A stretch of DNA of 64,000 nucleotides from AAA164-E04 sp964342825 (GCA_964342825.1 CAYFHO010000010.1:43723-107722), one strand, 5' to 3'; counted from the first letter of the stretch, positions 1 through 8,018 are shown. A program made the numbers and translations. The notes: a model not told the origin generated them from the sequence alone.

Positions 1-1037
1 TATTTCACCTGTTGGACCATACGCTCGATAATGCGATCCAGGGACCAGTTCAATTTCCATTGCGGAAAATGGCATTGGAATTTTCTGAGATCAGACATGT
101 AACAAATATGGTCCCCCTTCCGATTTTGTTCGACATATTCCGTCTGCATTTTGTTCCCCAACAAATTTTCTATTTTTTCAATGCACTCGAGAATGGAAGC
201 GCTGTTCGCACGGCCTCCCCCCAAATTATATACCTCACCCTGACGAGGGTTTTCAGCAAATGCAAGAAACGCACTGATCACATCTTCACTGTGGATCTGA
301 TCTCTCACCTGTTTGCCCTTGTAGCCCAACAAAGTGTATTTTTCTCCAGCTTTGGCAACCTTGACCAGATAGGAGAGAAAGCCGTGAAGTTGAACTCCCG
401 AATGATGTTCACCGGTCAGGCATCCCCCACGGAACACCCCTACATTCATTCCAAAATAACGTCCATACTCCTGAGCGACCACATCTGCTGCGGTTTTACT
501 CGCACCGAACAAGCTGTGAAGTGTTTGGTCAATTCGACATTTCTCACTGACGCCCCAATAATCCTCTTCTCGTTTGTAATCCCAACGAGTTGGCAGCTCT
601 TTTAAGGGAAGTTCATTAGGAGCATCACCATAAACCTTGTTGGTGGACATAAAGATAAACACGCACTCTGCCTGTGTTTGACGTGTGGCCTCCAAAAGAT
701 TCAAGGTACCAACAGCATTGACATCAAAGTCCACAAAAGGAATTTCTTTGGCTTTGTCGTGAGAAGGTTGCGCAGCGCAATGTATGATCATGTCAAACTT
801 CTCTTGCTTGAGGAGATCCAGAACTCCCTGTCGGTCGCGAATGTCCAAGGTGTGATGCGTGAAGTGTTTGGTCGTCTTGCGCAATCGCTCCAACACCCAG
901 GTAGTATCACCTCCTGGCCCAAAGAACTCGCGACGCATATTGTTGTCCACTCCAGACACAACATGCCCCGCTCGATCCAAAAGCCGAACCGCTTCGGAAC
1001 CAATCAATCCACTTGAACCTGTAACAAGAACTTTCAT
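1..1037 (-). CDS. NAD-dependent epimerase, CDP-paratose 2-epimerase-like (3' end at window edge)
   Basis: Read directly from the minus strand from the ATG at 1035-1037. The frame stays open for 345 codons, and the last two bases in the window (TA) may begin the stop codon, so the protein is probably almost complete. It is a short-chain dehydrogenase/reductase of the extended (NDP-sugar epimerase) type. The N-terminus has the Rossmann motif TGSSGLIGS, followed by STNKVYGDAPNE, LHSLFGASKTAAD, RGGCLTGEHHSG and GYKGKQVRDQIHSED. This string of motifs matches the CDP-paratose/CDP-tyvelose 2-epimerase-like group, which makes sugars for surface polysaccharide. The usual catalytic YxxxK reads F-G-A-S-K here, so the Tyr is replaced by Phe. 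The true substrate cannot be told from the sequence, and no sugar-pathway neighbour is in view. Confidence 0.85.
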   Translation of the reverse strand, partial: MKVLVTGSSGLIGSEAVRLLDRAGHVVSGVDNNMRREFFGPGGDTTWVLERLRKTTKHFTHHTLDIRDRQGVLDLLKQEKFDMIIHCAAQPSHDKAKEIPFVDFDVNAVGTLNLLEATRQTQAECVFIFMSTNKVYGDAPNELPLKELPTRWDYKREEDYWGVSEKCRIDQTLHSLFGASKTAADVVAQEYGRYFGMNVGVFRGGCLTGEHHSGVQLHGFLSYLVKVAKAGEKYTLLGYKGKQVRDQIHSEDVISAFLAFAENPRQGEVYNLGGGRANSASILECIEKIENLLGNKMQTEYVEQNRKGDHICYMSDLRKFQCHFPQWKLNWSLDRIIERMVQQVK

Positions 1038-1125
1038 TCGAGGCAGACGATAATAGTTGGAATCAATTGTGAAAGGAATTTCTATAATGAAACAATGGAA
1101 GATGGGTGGTTAAACCAAAAAAGAA

Positions 1126-1200
<75 letters not shown>

Positions 1201-1239
1201 AACCCTCGAAGCCTCGCGTTTGTGACGCGAAGGAGAACT

Positions 1240-1268
1240 TTAGTAGTGGATCAGGCTCCAAGTGACAA
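1240..1268 (-). promoter_or_regulatory. Putative sigma70 promoter of the CAU tRNA
   Basis: On the minus strand TTGTCA (1263-1268) is followed by a 17-base spacer and TACTAA (1240-1245), about 40 bases upstream of the mature tRNA. The leader between them contains a small hairpin (TCGCGT/ACGCGA, 1214-1230). The fit to the sigma70 consensus is 5/6 and 4/6. Activity is inferred. Confidence 0.5.
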
Positions 1269-1300
1269 GTGATTATTTTGAAGAAATGAAAAATAATCAC
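1269..1300. repeat. Perfect 11-bp inverted repeat beside the tRNA promoter
   Basis: GTGATTATTTT (1269-1279) and AAAATAATCAC (1290-1300) are exact inverted copies separated by 10 bases. The inner arm directly touches the -35 box at 1263-1268. It could be an operator, an upstream AT-rich activating element, or a hairpin. Neither neighbouring gene needs it as a terminator in an obvious way. Confidence 0.6.
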
Positions 1301-1389
1301 TCACTATTGGAATGGGTGGGTGGGTTTCCCTGAAGTCGCGAGTGTGATCTTCGGCTTTTCTTTTCACAACAAAAACCTATAATGGTTCT

Positions 1390-3564
1390 GTGGCCCGAAT
1401 AACAGAAAACCCTATGACTGACTTCTTGAAATCGCTTGTCATCGACATCATGAAAATCCTGTCAGTTCTCATAGCCGTCAACCTCCAAGCAGCTTCCGGT
1501 GATTGGGAAAAATATGGGGCGGATCACTCCAGTACACAGTATTCCCCTCTTAAACAGATTCACAAGGGCAATGTGAATCGCCTCCAGTTGGCCTGGGAAT
1601 ACCGATCAGAACCGATGGGCAAAAACTCAAGATCTCAAATTCAATGCAATCCTCTGATCATAAACGGTGTTCTATACGGATCATCGCCCAACCTGAAGAT
1701 TTTTACCCTCAATGCTGCCACCGGTGAAGAAATCTGGCAGTTCAACCCCTTCACCGACAGCAATCCAGTAGGTGTGAACCGGGGATTAATCCATTGGAAA
1801 AATCAAAAAGGATCCAGAATACTTTTTACAGCGAGCCACTGGTTATATGCACTGGACGCTGGAACCGGAAAATTAATAAAGGAGTTTGGAGATCAGGGAC
1901 GGGTGAATCTCAGGAAGAACCTGAGACCGGGCGCGGAGAACGCCTTTGTGCTATCCAACACACCTGGCGCCGTATTTGGCGACTTGCTCATCCTTGGCAC
2001 ACGAGTCAGTGAGGGACCCGGCCCCTCTGCCCCAGGCTATATCAGAGCTTACAATGTCCAGACGGGAGAATTGGAATGGACCTTTCACACCATTCCACAC
2101 CCCGGTGAATTCGGTCATGATACCTGGCCGGATGATGCCTGGACCTGGATCGGGGGTGCCAACGCCTGGAGTGGCCTTGCCATTGACGAGAAAAGGGGCT
2201 GGGTTTTTTGCCCAACAGGCTCTCCAGCATTTGATTTCTGGGGAGGCAATAGAAAAGGTCAAAACCTCTTTGGAAATTGCCTGTTGGTTTTGGACGCTAA
2301 AACAGGAAAACGTATCTGGCATTACCAGTTGGTGCACCATGATCTATGGGATCGAGATCTTCCTGCCACACCCAACTTGATTGAGTTGACTATGAATGGT
2401 GAAGTCGTAGAAGCCGTTGCACAAATCACCAAGTCAGGCCATGTCTTTCTATTTAACCGCGACAACGGAAAACCCATCTTTCCCATAGAGGAACGTCCCT
2501 TTCCTCCTTCCGACCTCCAGGAGGAGGAAGCATGGCCTACACAACCGATCCCTACAAACCCACCACCGTTCGCCCGTCAAAGATTTGAAATGAAAGATGT
2601 TTCAAACATCTCCCCCGAGACACATACCTCTATTTCAGAAAAATTGCGATCGGTGAGAAGCGGCGGACAATTTGTACCGCCCAGCACTCCCGGAACGGTC
2701 ATCTTTCCAGGTTTTGATGGAGGAGGAGAATGGGGAGGTGCGGCATGGGATCCCGAAACCGAATGGTTGATTGTTAACTCCAACGAAATGCCATGGATTT
2801 TGACCATGGTGGAAACCGATAAAAATTCCCCCTCCGCAGGTCATGTCAGTGGACAAACGCTCTACACGAGACTATGCGCAACCTGCCATGGCATCGACAG
2901 ACTTGGGGATCCTCAAAGAACATTTCCCCCTATAGCAAATATAGGAGAAAAAATGAACAAGGAACAAATCATCAGCCAGATGAGCCAGGGCAAAGGCGTG
3001 ATGCCTGCCTTCGGTTTTTTGAAGAATATAGAGAAATCAGCCATCGCCGATTTCCTTCTGGGACAGGAAACAAAACTTGAGTCAGCATCTAAGCCTGAGA
3101 GCATCAACCAGGAAAAAACACAGACAAACCGTAAATCACCCTATGCTCACACTGGATACAATCGCTTTCTGGACGCTGATGGTTACCCTGCTGTTAAACC
3201 ACCCTGGGGAACACTCAATGCGATCGATCTCAAGGAAGGAAGAATCGTTTGGCAAGTGACATTGGGAGAGTTTCAAGACCTGAAGGCCCGAGGACACTCT
3301 CCAACGGGCACCGAGAACTATGGAGGCCCAGCGGTCACTGCAGGTGGCTTGATATTCATTGGTGCATCCAAGGATGAAAAATTTCGAGCTTTTGATAAGT
3401 ATACCGGTGAATTGCTCTGGGAAACACATCTTCCTGCAGGGGGCTATGCAACGCCTTCGGTTTATGAGGTCAACGGAAAACAATTTGTAGTCATCGCCTG
3501 TGGTGGTGGAAAAATGGGGACAAAATCAGGTAGCTCCTACGTCGCCTTTTGCCTGAAGGATTGA
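1390..3564 (+). CDS. PQQ-dependent dehydrogenase with inserted cytochrome c domain
   Basis: Exported quinoprotein dehydrogenase that should oxidise an alcohol or sugar in the periplasm using pyrroloquinoline quinone. It would pass electrons to its own heme. Quinoprotein beta-propeller repeats are seen at both ends (near-N-terminal YGADHSSTQYSPL; later HHDLWDRDLPATPN; C-terminal GGYATPSVYEVNGKQFVVIACGGG). A c-type heme site CATCH (about residues 496-500 in this frame) and a possible axial Met in KGVMPAFG about 40 residues later sit within the propeller. The frame opens with GTG at 1390. ATG codons at 1414 and 1450 are better starts, and the 1450 one gives a compact signal peptide beginning MKILSVLIAVNLQA, so the mature protein probably starts near residue 35 of the long frame. 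The substrate is unknown. It seems to stand alone, with the prepilin-like gene 10 bases downstream. Confidence 0.88.
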   Translation: MARITENPMTDFLKSLVIDIMKILSVLIAVNLQAASGDWEKYGADHSSTQYSPLKQIHKGNVNRLQLAWEYRSEPMGKNSRSQIQCNPLIINGVLYGSSPNLKIFTLNAATGEEIWQFNPFTDSNPVGVNRGLIHWKNQKGSRILFTASHWLYALDAGTGKLIKEFGDQGRVNLRKNLRPGAENAFVLSNTPGAVFGDLLILGTRVSEGPGPSAPGYIRAYNVQTGELEWTFHTIPHPGEFGHDTWPDDAWTWIGGANAWSGLAIDEKRGWVFCPTGSPAFDFWGGNRKGQNLFGNCLLVLDAKTGKRIWHYQLVHHDLWDRDLPATPNLIELTMNGEVVEAVAQITKSGHVFLFNRDNGKPIFPIEERPFPPSDLQEEEAWPTQPIPTNPPPFARQRFEMKDVSNISPETHTSISEKLRSVRSGGQFVPPSTPGTVIFPGFDGGGEWGGAAWDPETEWLIVNSNEMPWILTMVETDKNSPSAGHVSGQTLYTRLCATCHGIDRLGDPQRTFPPIANIGEKMNKEQIISQMSQGKGVMPAFGFLKNIEKSAIADFLLGQETKLESASKPESINQEKTQTNRKSPYAHTGYNRFLDADGYPAVKPPWGTLNAIDLKEGRIVWQVTLGEFQDLKARGHSPTGTENYGGPAVTAGGLIFIGASKDEKFRAFDKYTGELLWETHLPAGGYATPSVYEVNGKQFVVIACGGGKMGTKSGSSYVAFCLKD

Positions 3565-3574
3565 CCGCAGCATC

Positions 3575-4306
3575 ATGGACAAGAAGACGCAGTTGACCAA
3601 AATCAATCAAGATCTCCATCAGGCTTTCACCTTGATTGAGCTACTGGTCGTCATCGCCATTATAGCCATCTTGGCAGGACTCCTCTTGCCTGCATTAAGT
3701 CAGGCCAAGAAAAAAGCCAACCGTATCGTGTGCGTATCAAACATGCGTCAGATAGATTTGGCTTTTAGAATGTACCGCTCCGATCATGACGAAAAATTCC
3801 CAGACAGACGAGATCTTAAATCGATGCTTCCCGGGGGATATCGCCCTTGGGAAAACTGGCCGAGATCGGATCCTCGCTCCGGCTGGGCAGGACTGATCCT
3901 CTCCAACACTGTGGGTTCGGAAAAAACGTGGATGTGCCCAAGCATTAAAAAATCCATCCTGGGCAAAGTCCCCTCCTCTGTCCAAAACATGGGTTTCACA
4001 ACCAATGCTCCTCTGAGTGGATACTGGATGTGGAGGTTCGACAGGGATTCGGAAGATATTCCACTCGATAATTTTTGGGGAAAAACAGAAACTCAGGTGA
4101 TCCAGCATTTACGAAGAGCTGCAAACCCTTTTATCGGCATTCCAAATGGCCCTAGCGATGTTGAGCTAATGGTCGATGTTTATTATCCCTCTACCATCGA
4201 CAGCATTGATGATTCCATTCGAGGAAGAGCTGTCCACCCTAATGGTAGAAACCGGCTGATGCTGGATGGCCATGTGCAGTTTCTGAAAGATAAGAGAACA
4301 CAATAA
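3575..4306 (+). CDS. Prepilin-like protein with N-terminal methylation motif and H-x9-DG C-terminus
   Basis: The N-terminus has the type IV prepilin/pseudopilin signature. A short basic leader ends before FTLIELLVVIAIIAIL, with Phe at the methylation position and Glu at +5, followed by the hydrophobic helix used for membrane anchoring and assembly. The globular part contains two Cys-bearing segments (IVCVSNMRQ and TWMCPS) and ends in HPNGRNRLMLDGH, which fits the H-x9-DG motif. That motif marks a large paralogous family in Planctomycetes and Verrucomicrobia, of largely unknown role. It would need a prepilin peptidase, which is not in this window. It follows the PQQ dehydrogenase by 10 bases, so the two may share a transcript. 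Confidence 0.88.
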   Translation: MDKKTQLTKINQDLHQAFTLIELLVVIAIIAILAGLLLPALSQAKKKANRIVCVSNMRQIDLAFRMYRSDHDEKFPDRRDLKSMLPGGYRPWENWPRSDPRSGWAGLILSNTVGSEKTWMCPSIKKSILGKVPSSVQNMGFTTNAPLSGYWMWRFDRDSEDIPLDNFWGKTETQVIQHLRRAANPFIGIPNGPSDVELMVDVYYPSTIDSIDDSIRGRAVHPNGRNRLMLDGHVQFLKDKRTQ

Positions 4307-4341
4307 AAAAGCTCGCCCTCCGCAATGGAGAACGAGCTTAA
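4307..4341. terminator. Two-sided terminator between convergent genes
   Basis: AAGCTCG (4309-4315) pairs with CGAGCTT (4333-4339), with an inner CTCC/GGAG stem. It lies between the prepilin-like gene on the plus strand and rplQ on the minus strand. The A-run at 4304-4310 becomes a U-run for minus-strand transcripts leaving rplQ. It probably ends the whole ribosomal run. Confidence 0.75.
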
Positions 4342-4358
4342 TGAAAATATAAAAAAGA

Positions 4359-4916
4359 TTAGGATTCTTTCTTTTCTTCCTTCTTGGAATCATCCTCAGC
4401 TGCCTCAGTGTTTTCTTCTGATTCAGCTTTGGGTTCCTCGGCTTTGGATTCCTCTGGCGTTGCTTCGGAGGAAGTTTCCTCTGCCGGGGTTTCCACCGGA
4501 GTTGATTCTACAACCTCAGCTTTGGTCTCTGATTCGTCTCCACCAGACTCCTGGGCGGCACCGGATTCAACAAATTCGATGATTGCCATTTGTGCGGCAT
4601 CTCCACGTCGGTCGTGGAGCTTGATGATTCGGGTGTAGCCTCCAGGACGTTCCTGAAAATCAGGGGCAATCTCGTTGAACAAAATGCGAACCGCATCCTC
4701 TTGATGCAATCGAGATGCAGCCAAACGGCGATGATGAATGGAACCCTTCTTGCCCAAAGTGACCATTTTTTCGGCTACAGGCCGAACAGCCTTGGCTTTG
4801 GCCAAGGTGGTGGTCACTCTTTTGTGTTTGATCAAACTACATACCATATTCGCCAGCATGGCATTCCTATGCGCACCCTTGCGGCCAAGTTTGGCATTCC
4901 GTTTTAAGTGTCTCAT
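4359..4916 (-). CDS. rplQ: 50S ribosomal protein L17 with long acidic C-terminal tail
   Basis: Large-subunit protein bL17. The family core occupies residues 1-118, starting MRHLKRNAKLGRKGAHR and including NMVCSLIKHKRVTTTLAKAK. After it comes a tail of about 65 residues (121-185) made almost only of Glu, Ser, Thr, Ala, Pro and Lys. This is well beyond the roughly 120-130 residues usual for L17. The tail is unlikely to be folded. It is the last gene of the alpha operon, 18 bases after rpoA, which is the normal place for rplQ. Confidence 0.98.
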   Translation of the reverse strand: MRHLKRNAKLGRKGAHRNAMLANMVCSLIKHKRVTTTLAKAKAVRPVAEKMVTLGKKGSIHHRRLAASRLHQEDAVRILFNEIAPDFQERPGGYTRIIKLHDRRGDAAQMAIIEFVESGAAQESGGDESETKAEVVESTPVETPAEETSSEATPEESKAEEPKAESEENTEAAEDDSKKEEKKES

Positions 4917-4934
4917 GAAATTAGAAAGTTAAGT

Positions 4935-5951
4935 TTATGATTCTAGTGCGCTGAAATCTTCCTTGGAATCAATAAGAGATGTATCGATATTCATTCCAAG
5001 TGACAATCCCAGTCCGGTAAGTTTGTCCTTAATTTCATTCAATGACTTCTTACCAAAATTACGATACTTGAGCATCTCCGCCTCGGATTTGATAGCCAAC
5101 TGCCCAACGGTGGTGATGTTTGCGTTGTTGAGGCAATTTGCAGCACGCACACTGAGTTCAATTTCGTTGACACTCATGTTGAGAAGCTTCCGCATCCTGG
5201 ATTTCTCGTCGTCCTTCTGATCAACGACCTCCTCAAATTCAACAGCGTTTTTATCGTATCCAACAAAGACGTCCAAGTGATGCTGCAGAATGGCCGAGGC
5301 CTGAGTTAGAGCATCGTCTGGAGTGATGCGTCCGTCTGTATTGATTTCCAAAATCAGACTATCATAGTCGGTGCGTTGACCGACACGTGCACTCTCCACA
5401 TTGTATCTCACTCTGGTGACAGGTGAGAAAATGGAGTCAATTGGAATGACACCAATGGCCTGGTCAGGTTTTTTGTTCTCATCACCAGGGCAGAAACCAC
5501 GGCCTACCTTGATTTCCATTTCGATCTCGAATTTTTTCTTTTTATCCAATGTGCAGATATGCTGCTCAGGATTGACCAATTCAAGATTCTGATTGACCTG
5601 GATATCGGCTGCAGTGACTGCACCATCCTTGTTAACGCTCAGTAAAATGGTTTGTGGATCGCGAGAATGTGAGATGAATTTGACTTTTTTCAAATTCAAG
5701 ACGATCTCTGTGACGTCCTCGGCAACACCCTCAACCACGGCAAATTCATGCATGGCTCCGTCAATTTTCACGGAAGTGATGGCTGCTCCCTCTAACGAGG
5801 ACAAAAGCACCCGTCTCAATGAATTACCGATGGTATGGCCATAACCGGTTTCAAACGGCTCGGCTATAAATTTGGCATACTTGTCTGTTGCGGTTTCCTC
5901 ATCCTTGGTCAACCGCTTGGGCATTTCAAAACGACCTAATCTTACTGGCAT
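4935..5951 (-). CDS. rpoA: RNA polymerase subunit alpha
   Basis: The alpha subunit dimerises to seed RNA polymerase assembly and contacts UP elements and activators. The N-terminal domain shows the family motif EPFETGYGHTIGNSLRRVLL near residues 32-51. The C-terminal domain (about 265-320) has LSVRAANCLNNANI and YRNFGKKSLNEI, the helices that bind DNA. At 338 residues the length is normal. It sits between rpsD and rplQ as in most bacterial alpha operons. The 87-base gap before it carries a strong inverted repeat (see 5979-6010). Confidence 0.98.
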   Translation of the reverse strand: MPVRLGRFEMPKRLTKDEETATDKYAKFIAEPFETGYGHTIGNSLRRVLLSSLEGAAITSVKIDGAMHEFAVVEGVAEDVTEIVLNLKKVKFISHSRDPQTILLSVNKDGAVTAADIQVNQNLELVNPEQHICTLDKKKKFEIEMEIKVGRGFCPGDENKKPDQAIGVIPIDSIFSPVTRVRYNVESARVGQRTDYDSLILEINTDGRITPDDALTQASAILQHHLDVFVGYDKNAVEFEEVVDQKDDEKSRMRKLLNMSVNEIELSVRAANCLNNANITTVGQLAIKSEAEMLKYRNFGKKSLNEIKDKLTGLGLSLGMNIDTSLIDSKEDFSALES

Positions 5952-5978
5952 AATTTTTTTGGATATCAGTTTTAACCT

Positions 5979-6010
5979 GATTCAATCGCCATCCCGTTGA
6001 CGATTGAATC
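5979..6010 (-). promoter_or_regulatory. Hairpin in the rpsD-rpoA leader
   Basis: GATTCAATCG and CGATTGAATC form a perfect 10-bp stem around a 12-base loop. A weaker outer CAGTT/AACTG pairing may extend it. No T-run follows, so it does not look like a terminator. A translational control site or an RNA processing site for the rpoA part of the transcript is an inference. Confidence 0.65.
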
Positions 6011-6038
6011 CATATAACTGAATAATTATAATTGTTAA

Positions 6039-6647
6039 TTATCGGGAATAAAATTCAACGACCATCTGTTCGCTTCCAATTGGCTGGATCTCTTCCTTGG
6101 TTGGCACACGCATGACAACTCCTTTGAAGAAGTCTTTATCAAGGTGTAGCCATTCTGGAACCCTGCGACTGGTGGAAACCTCGAGGTTCTTTGTGGCCAT
6201 TTGCCTGGAAACACTGGAGTTTTTCACTTCGACTGTGTCATTGACCTGAAGAGCATAGCTGGAAATATCAACTTTCTTGCCATTCACCAAAACATGACCA
6301 TGTCCCACCATCTGACGGGCGGCAGGTCGGCTGCTGGCGAATCCCAACTGATAAACAACGTTATCGAGCCGGGTCTCCAGAATTTGCAGCATGGTTTCAC
6401 CGGTCACACCCTTGCGACGGCGGGCGGTTTCATAGACTGCACGAAATTGTTTTTCTTGAAGGCCGTAGAAATAGCGAAACTTTTGTTTCTCCATCAAGCC
6501 CAACGCGTATTCCGTGTTTTTGCGCCTGGAACGAGGACCATGCATACCTGGGCCGTAGTTACGGCGTTCCAGGTACTTGGAAGGTCCAAAGATGGGAATT
6601 CCAAATCGGCGGCTAATCTTGGTTTTAGGTCCAGTATAACGAGCCAT
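6039..6647 (-). CDS. rpsD: 30S ribosomal protein S4
   Basis: Primary 16S rRNA-binding protein uS4, 202 residues, a normal length. It starts MARYTGPKTKISRRFG. The S4 RNA-binding domain follows (about residues 93-155), with RLDNVVYQLGFASSRPAARQ and GHVLVNGKKVD. The N-terminal zinc-binding cysteines found in some S4 proteins are absent, so this is the zinc-free form. It lies 17 bases after rpsK. In E. coli S4 represses its own operon; whether it does so here is not known. Confidence 0.98.
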   Translation of the reverse strand: MARYTGPKTKISRRFGIPIFGPSKYLERRNYGPGMHGPRSRRKNTEYALGLMEKQKFRYFYGLQEKQFRAVYETARRRKGVTGETMLQILETRLDNVVYQLGFASSRPAARQMVGHGHVLVNGKKVDISSYALQVNDTVEVKNSSVSRQMATKNLEVSTSRRVPEWLHLDKDFFKGVVMRVPTKEEIQPIGSEQMVVEFYSR

Positions 6648-6664
6648 AATTTTTCAAAAATAGA

Positions 6665-7243
6665 TTAAACGCGACGCTTCTTCCTGGGGCGACAGCCGTT
6701 GTGAGGAACAGGAGTAACGTCTTTGATTGAGTTGATTTCCAAGCCAATGGCCTGAAGAGCACGGATAGCAGATTCACGACCGGATCCCGGCCCTTTCACT
6801 TTGATTTCCACTTCCTTCAATCCATGTGACATCGCCTGACGTCCAGCATCTTGGGCAACTTGCTGTGCTGCAAACGCGGTACTCTTACGTGAACCACGAA
6901 ATCCGACTTTACCAGCGGATGACCAGCTCACAACATTACCGTGCATGTCGGTAATAGAGACGAGTGTGTTGTTAAAGGTTGCGCTAATGGTTGCGACACC
7001 GGATACAACATTTTTGGATCCCTTGGCCTTGATAATCTTGGCTGGACCAAGATCTGTGGAAAGCAATTCGGCTGCTGATGGAGCTTCGGCGGGTGCAGGA
7101 CCATCATCGGCTTTTGCTTCAGCCTTTGCATCGTCAGTTGCTTCGGCAGCAGCTTTCACCTCTTTGGGGGATTCGGTTGCCTCAGGCTTGGCGGCACTGG
7201 CTGCCTCGGTCTCTTCGACCTTTTTTTGTTCTTCTTCTGCCAT
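6665..7243 (-). CDS. rpsK: 30S ribosomal protein S11 with acidic Ala-rich N-terminal extension
   Basis: Small-subunit protein uS11, located on the platform near the mRNA exit. The family core starts around residue 74 (KGSKNVVSGVATISATFNNT) and ends PVPHNGCRPRKKRRV, the conserved basic C-terminus. Ahead of it are about 70 residues rich in Ala, Glu, Lys and Pro, not present in the usual protein of about 129 residues. The ATG at 7243 opens the extension. No in-frame Met lies between it and the core, so the extension is probably translated. It sits 21 bases after rpsM. Confidence 0.97.
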   Translation of the reverse strand: MAEEEQKKVEETEAASAAKPEATESPKEVKAAAEATDDAKAEAKADDGPAPAEAPSAAELLSTDLGPAKIIKAKGSKNVVSGVATISATFNNTLVSITDMHGNVVSWSSAGKVGFRGSRKSTAFAAQQVAQDAGRQAMSHGLKEVEIKVKGPGSGRESAIRALQAIGLEINSIKDVTPVPHNGCRPRKKRRV

Positions 7244-7264
7244 ATATCAAATCAATGGAGTTGC

Positions 7265-7660
7265 TTAGTGAATACCGGATTTAGCGTTAGGATTGCGCTG
7301 AATACCCACCGTTTTACGAGGTCCTTTTCGGGAGCGTGCGTTGGTGGACGTTCTCTGACCGCGCACAGGTAAGCCCCGGATATGTCGAATACCGCGGTAG
7401 CATTTAATCGCCTGCATACGCTTCAAATTCATGCTGATTTCACGACGAAGATCACCTTCGATCATGTATTGGCCATCTTGAATCGCATGAACAATCTTGG
7501 ACAATTGCTCATCCGTCAGGTCTTTGGCACGGGTCGATGGATTGATGCCCGTTGCCTCGATAATTTCATTCGAAATAGCCGGACCAATGCCATACATGTA
7601 TCGCAGAGCGATATCGATTCGCTTGTGTCCGGGAATGTCTACACCCATGATTCTTGCCAT
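7265..7660 (-). CDS. rpsM: 30S ribosomal protein S13
   Basis: Small-subunit head protein uS13, which contacts the large subunit and P-site tRNA. It starts MARIMGVDIPGHKRIDIALR, contains IEGDLRREI and CYRGIRHIRGLPVRGQRT, and ends with the basic tail that reaches towards the tRNA. At 131 residues the length is slightly above average. It is first of the classic rpsM-rpsK-rpsD-rpoA-rplQ set and follows rpmJ by 17 bases. Confidence 0.98.
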   Translation of the reverse strand: MARIMGVDIPGHKRIDIALRYMYGIGPAISNEIIEATGINPSTRAKDLTDEQLSKIVHAIQDGQYMIEGDLRREISMNLKRMQAIKCYRGIRHIRGLPVRGQRTSTNARSRKGPRKTVGIQRNPNAKSGIH

Positions 7661-7677
7661 AAAATCTATCTTTCCTA

Positions 7678-7791
7678 TCAGCCTTGACGCTGTTTATGTC
7701 GAGGATTGCTGCAAACAACGCGGATCACGCCTTTTCGGCGGATGATGCGGCAATGCTCACAAAGTTTTTTTACTGATGCTCTTACTTTCAT
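7678..7791 (-). CDS. rpmJ: 50S ribosomal protein L36
   Basis: Short protein (37 residues) read by hand from ATG at 7789-7791 to TGA at 7678-7680. It starts MKVRASVKKLCEHC and ends CSNPRHKQRQG. Cys11, Cys14, Cys27 and His32 form the zinc ribbon of the Cys-containing L36 type. Its start codon overlaps the infA stop by four bases (ATGA), so the two are likely translationally coupled. Confidence 0.97.
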   Translation of the reverse strand: MKVRASVKKLCEHCRIIRRKGVIRVVCSNPRHKQRQG

Positions 7792-8018
7792 AAAATTCCA
7801 TTATCCATTTTTCTTAAAATGGTCCCTCTGGCCATATCGGATGGCGAGAAGAAAATGGCGACTGTATCGCCTGACCTTACCTCTGACAATTCAAAATTTG
7901 ATTTTTTTAATGTCACTGCCACAACCCGGTGACCGTTGGGCATTTCCACCCATAATCGGTTCTCATCAATGTGGCTCAAGACGATGCCTCTTGCTTCGAA
8001 TGCATCCGGGTCGCACAT
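7788..8018 (-). CDS. infA: Translation initiation factor IF-1
   Basis: IF-1 is an OB-fold protein that binds the 30S A site during initiation. The 76-residue frame shows EARGIVLSHIDENRLWVEMP, NGHRVVAVTLKKSN, SGDTVAIFFSPSDMARGTIL. The order and spacing match the IF-1 family (G-x-V, NGH, GD-x-V-x-V-x-x-SPYD-x-x-RG-x-I), but the sequence is more divergent than a typical IF-1. It begins inside map, overlapping its last 43 bases, and its stop overlaps the rpmJ start. The position between map and rpmJ is the usual one for infA. Confidence 0.9.
   Translation of the reverse strand: MCDPDAFEARGIVLSHIDENRLWVEMPNGHRVVAVTLKKSNFELSEVRSGDTVAIFFSPSDMARGTILRKMDNGIL

Noticed and set aside
12..605. 197-codon plus-strand open frame at the left edge
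   Set aside because: It lies antisense to the epimerase, which shows clear motifs on the minus strand.
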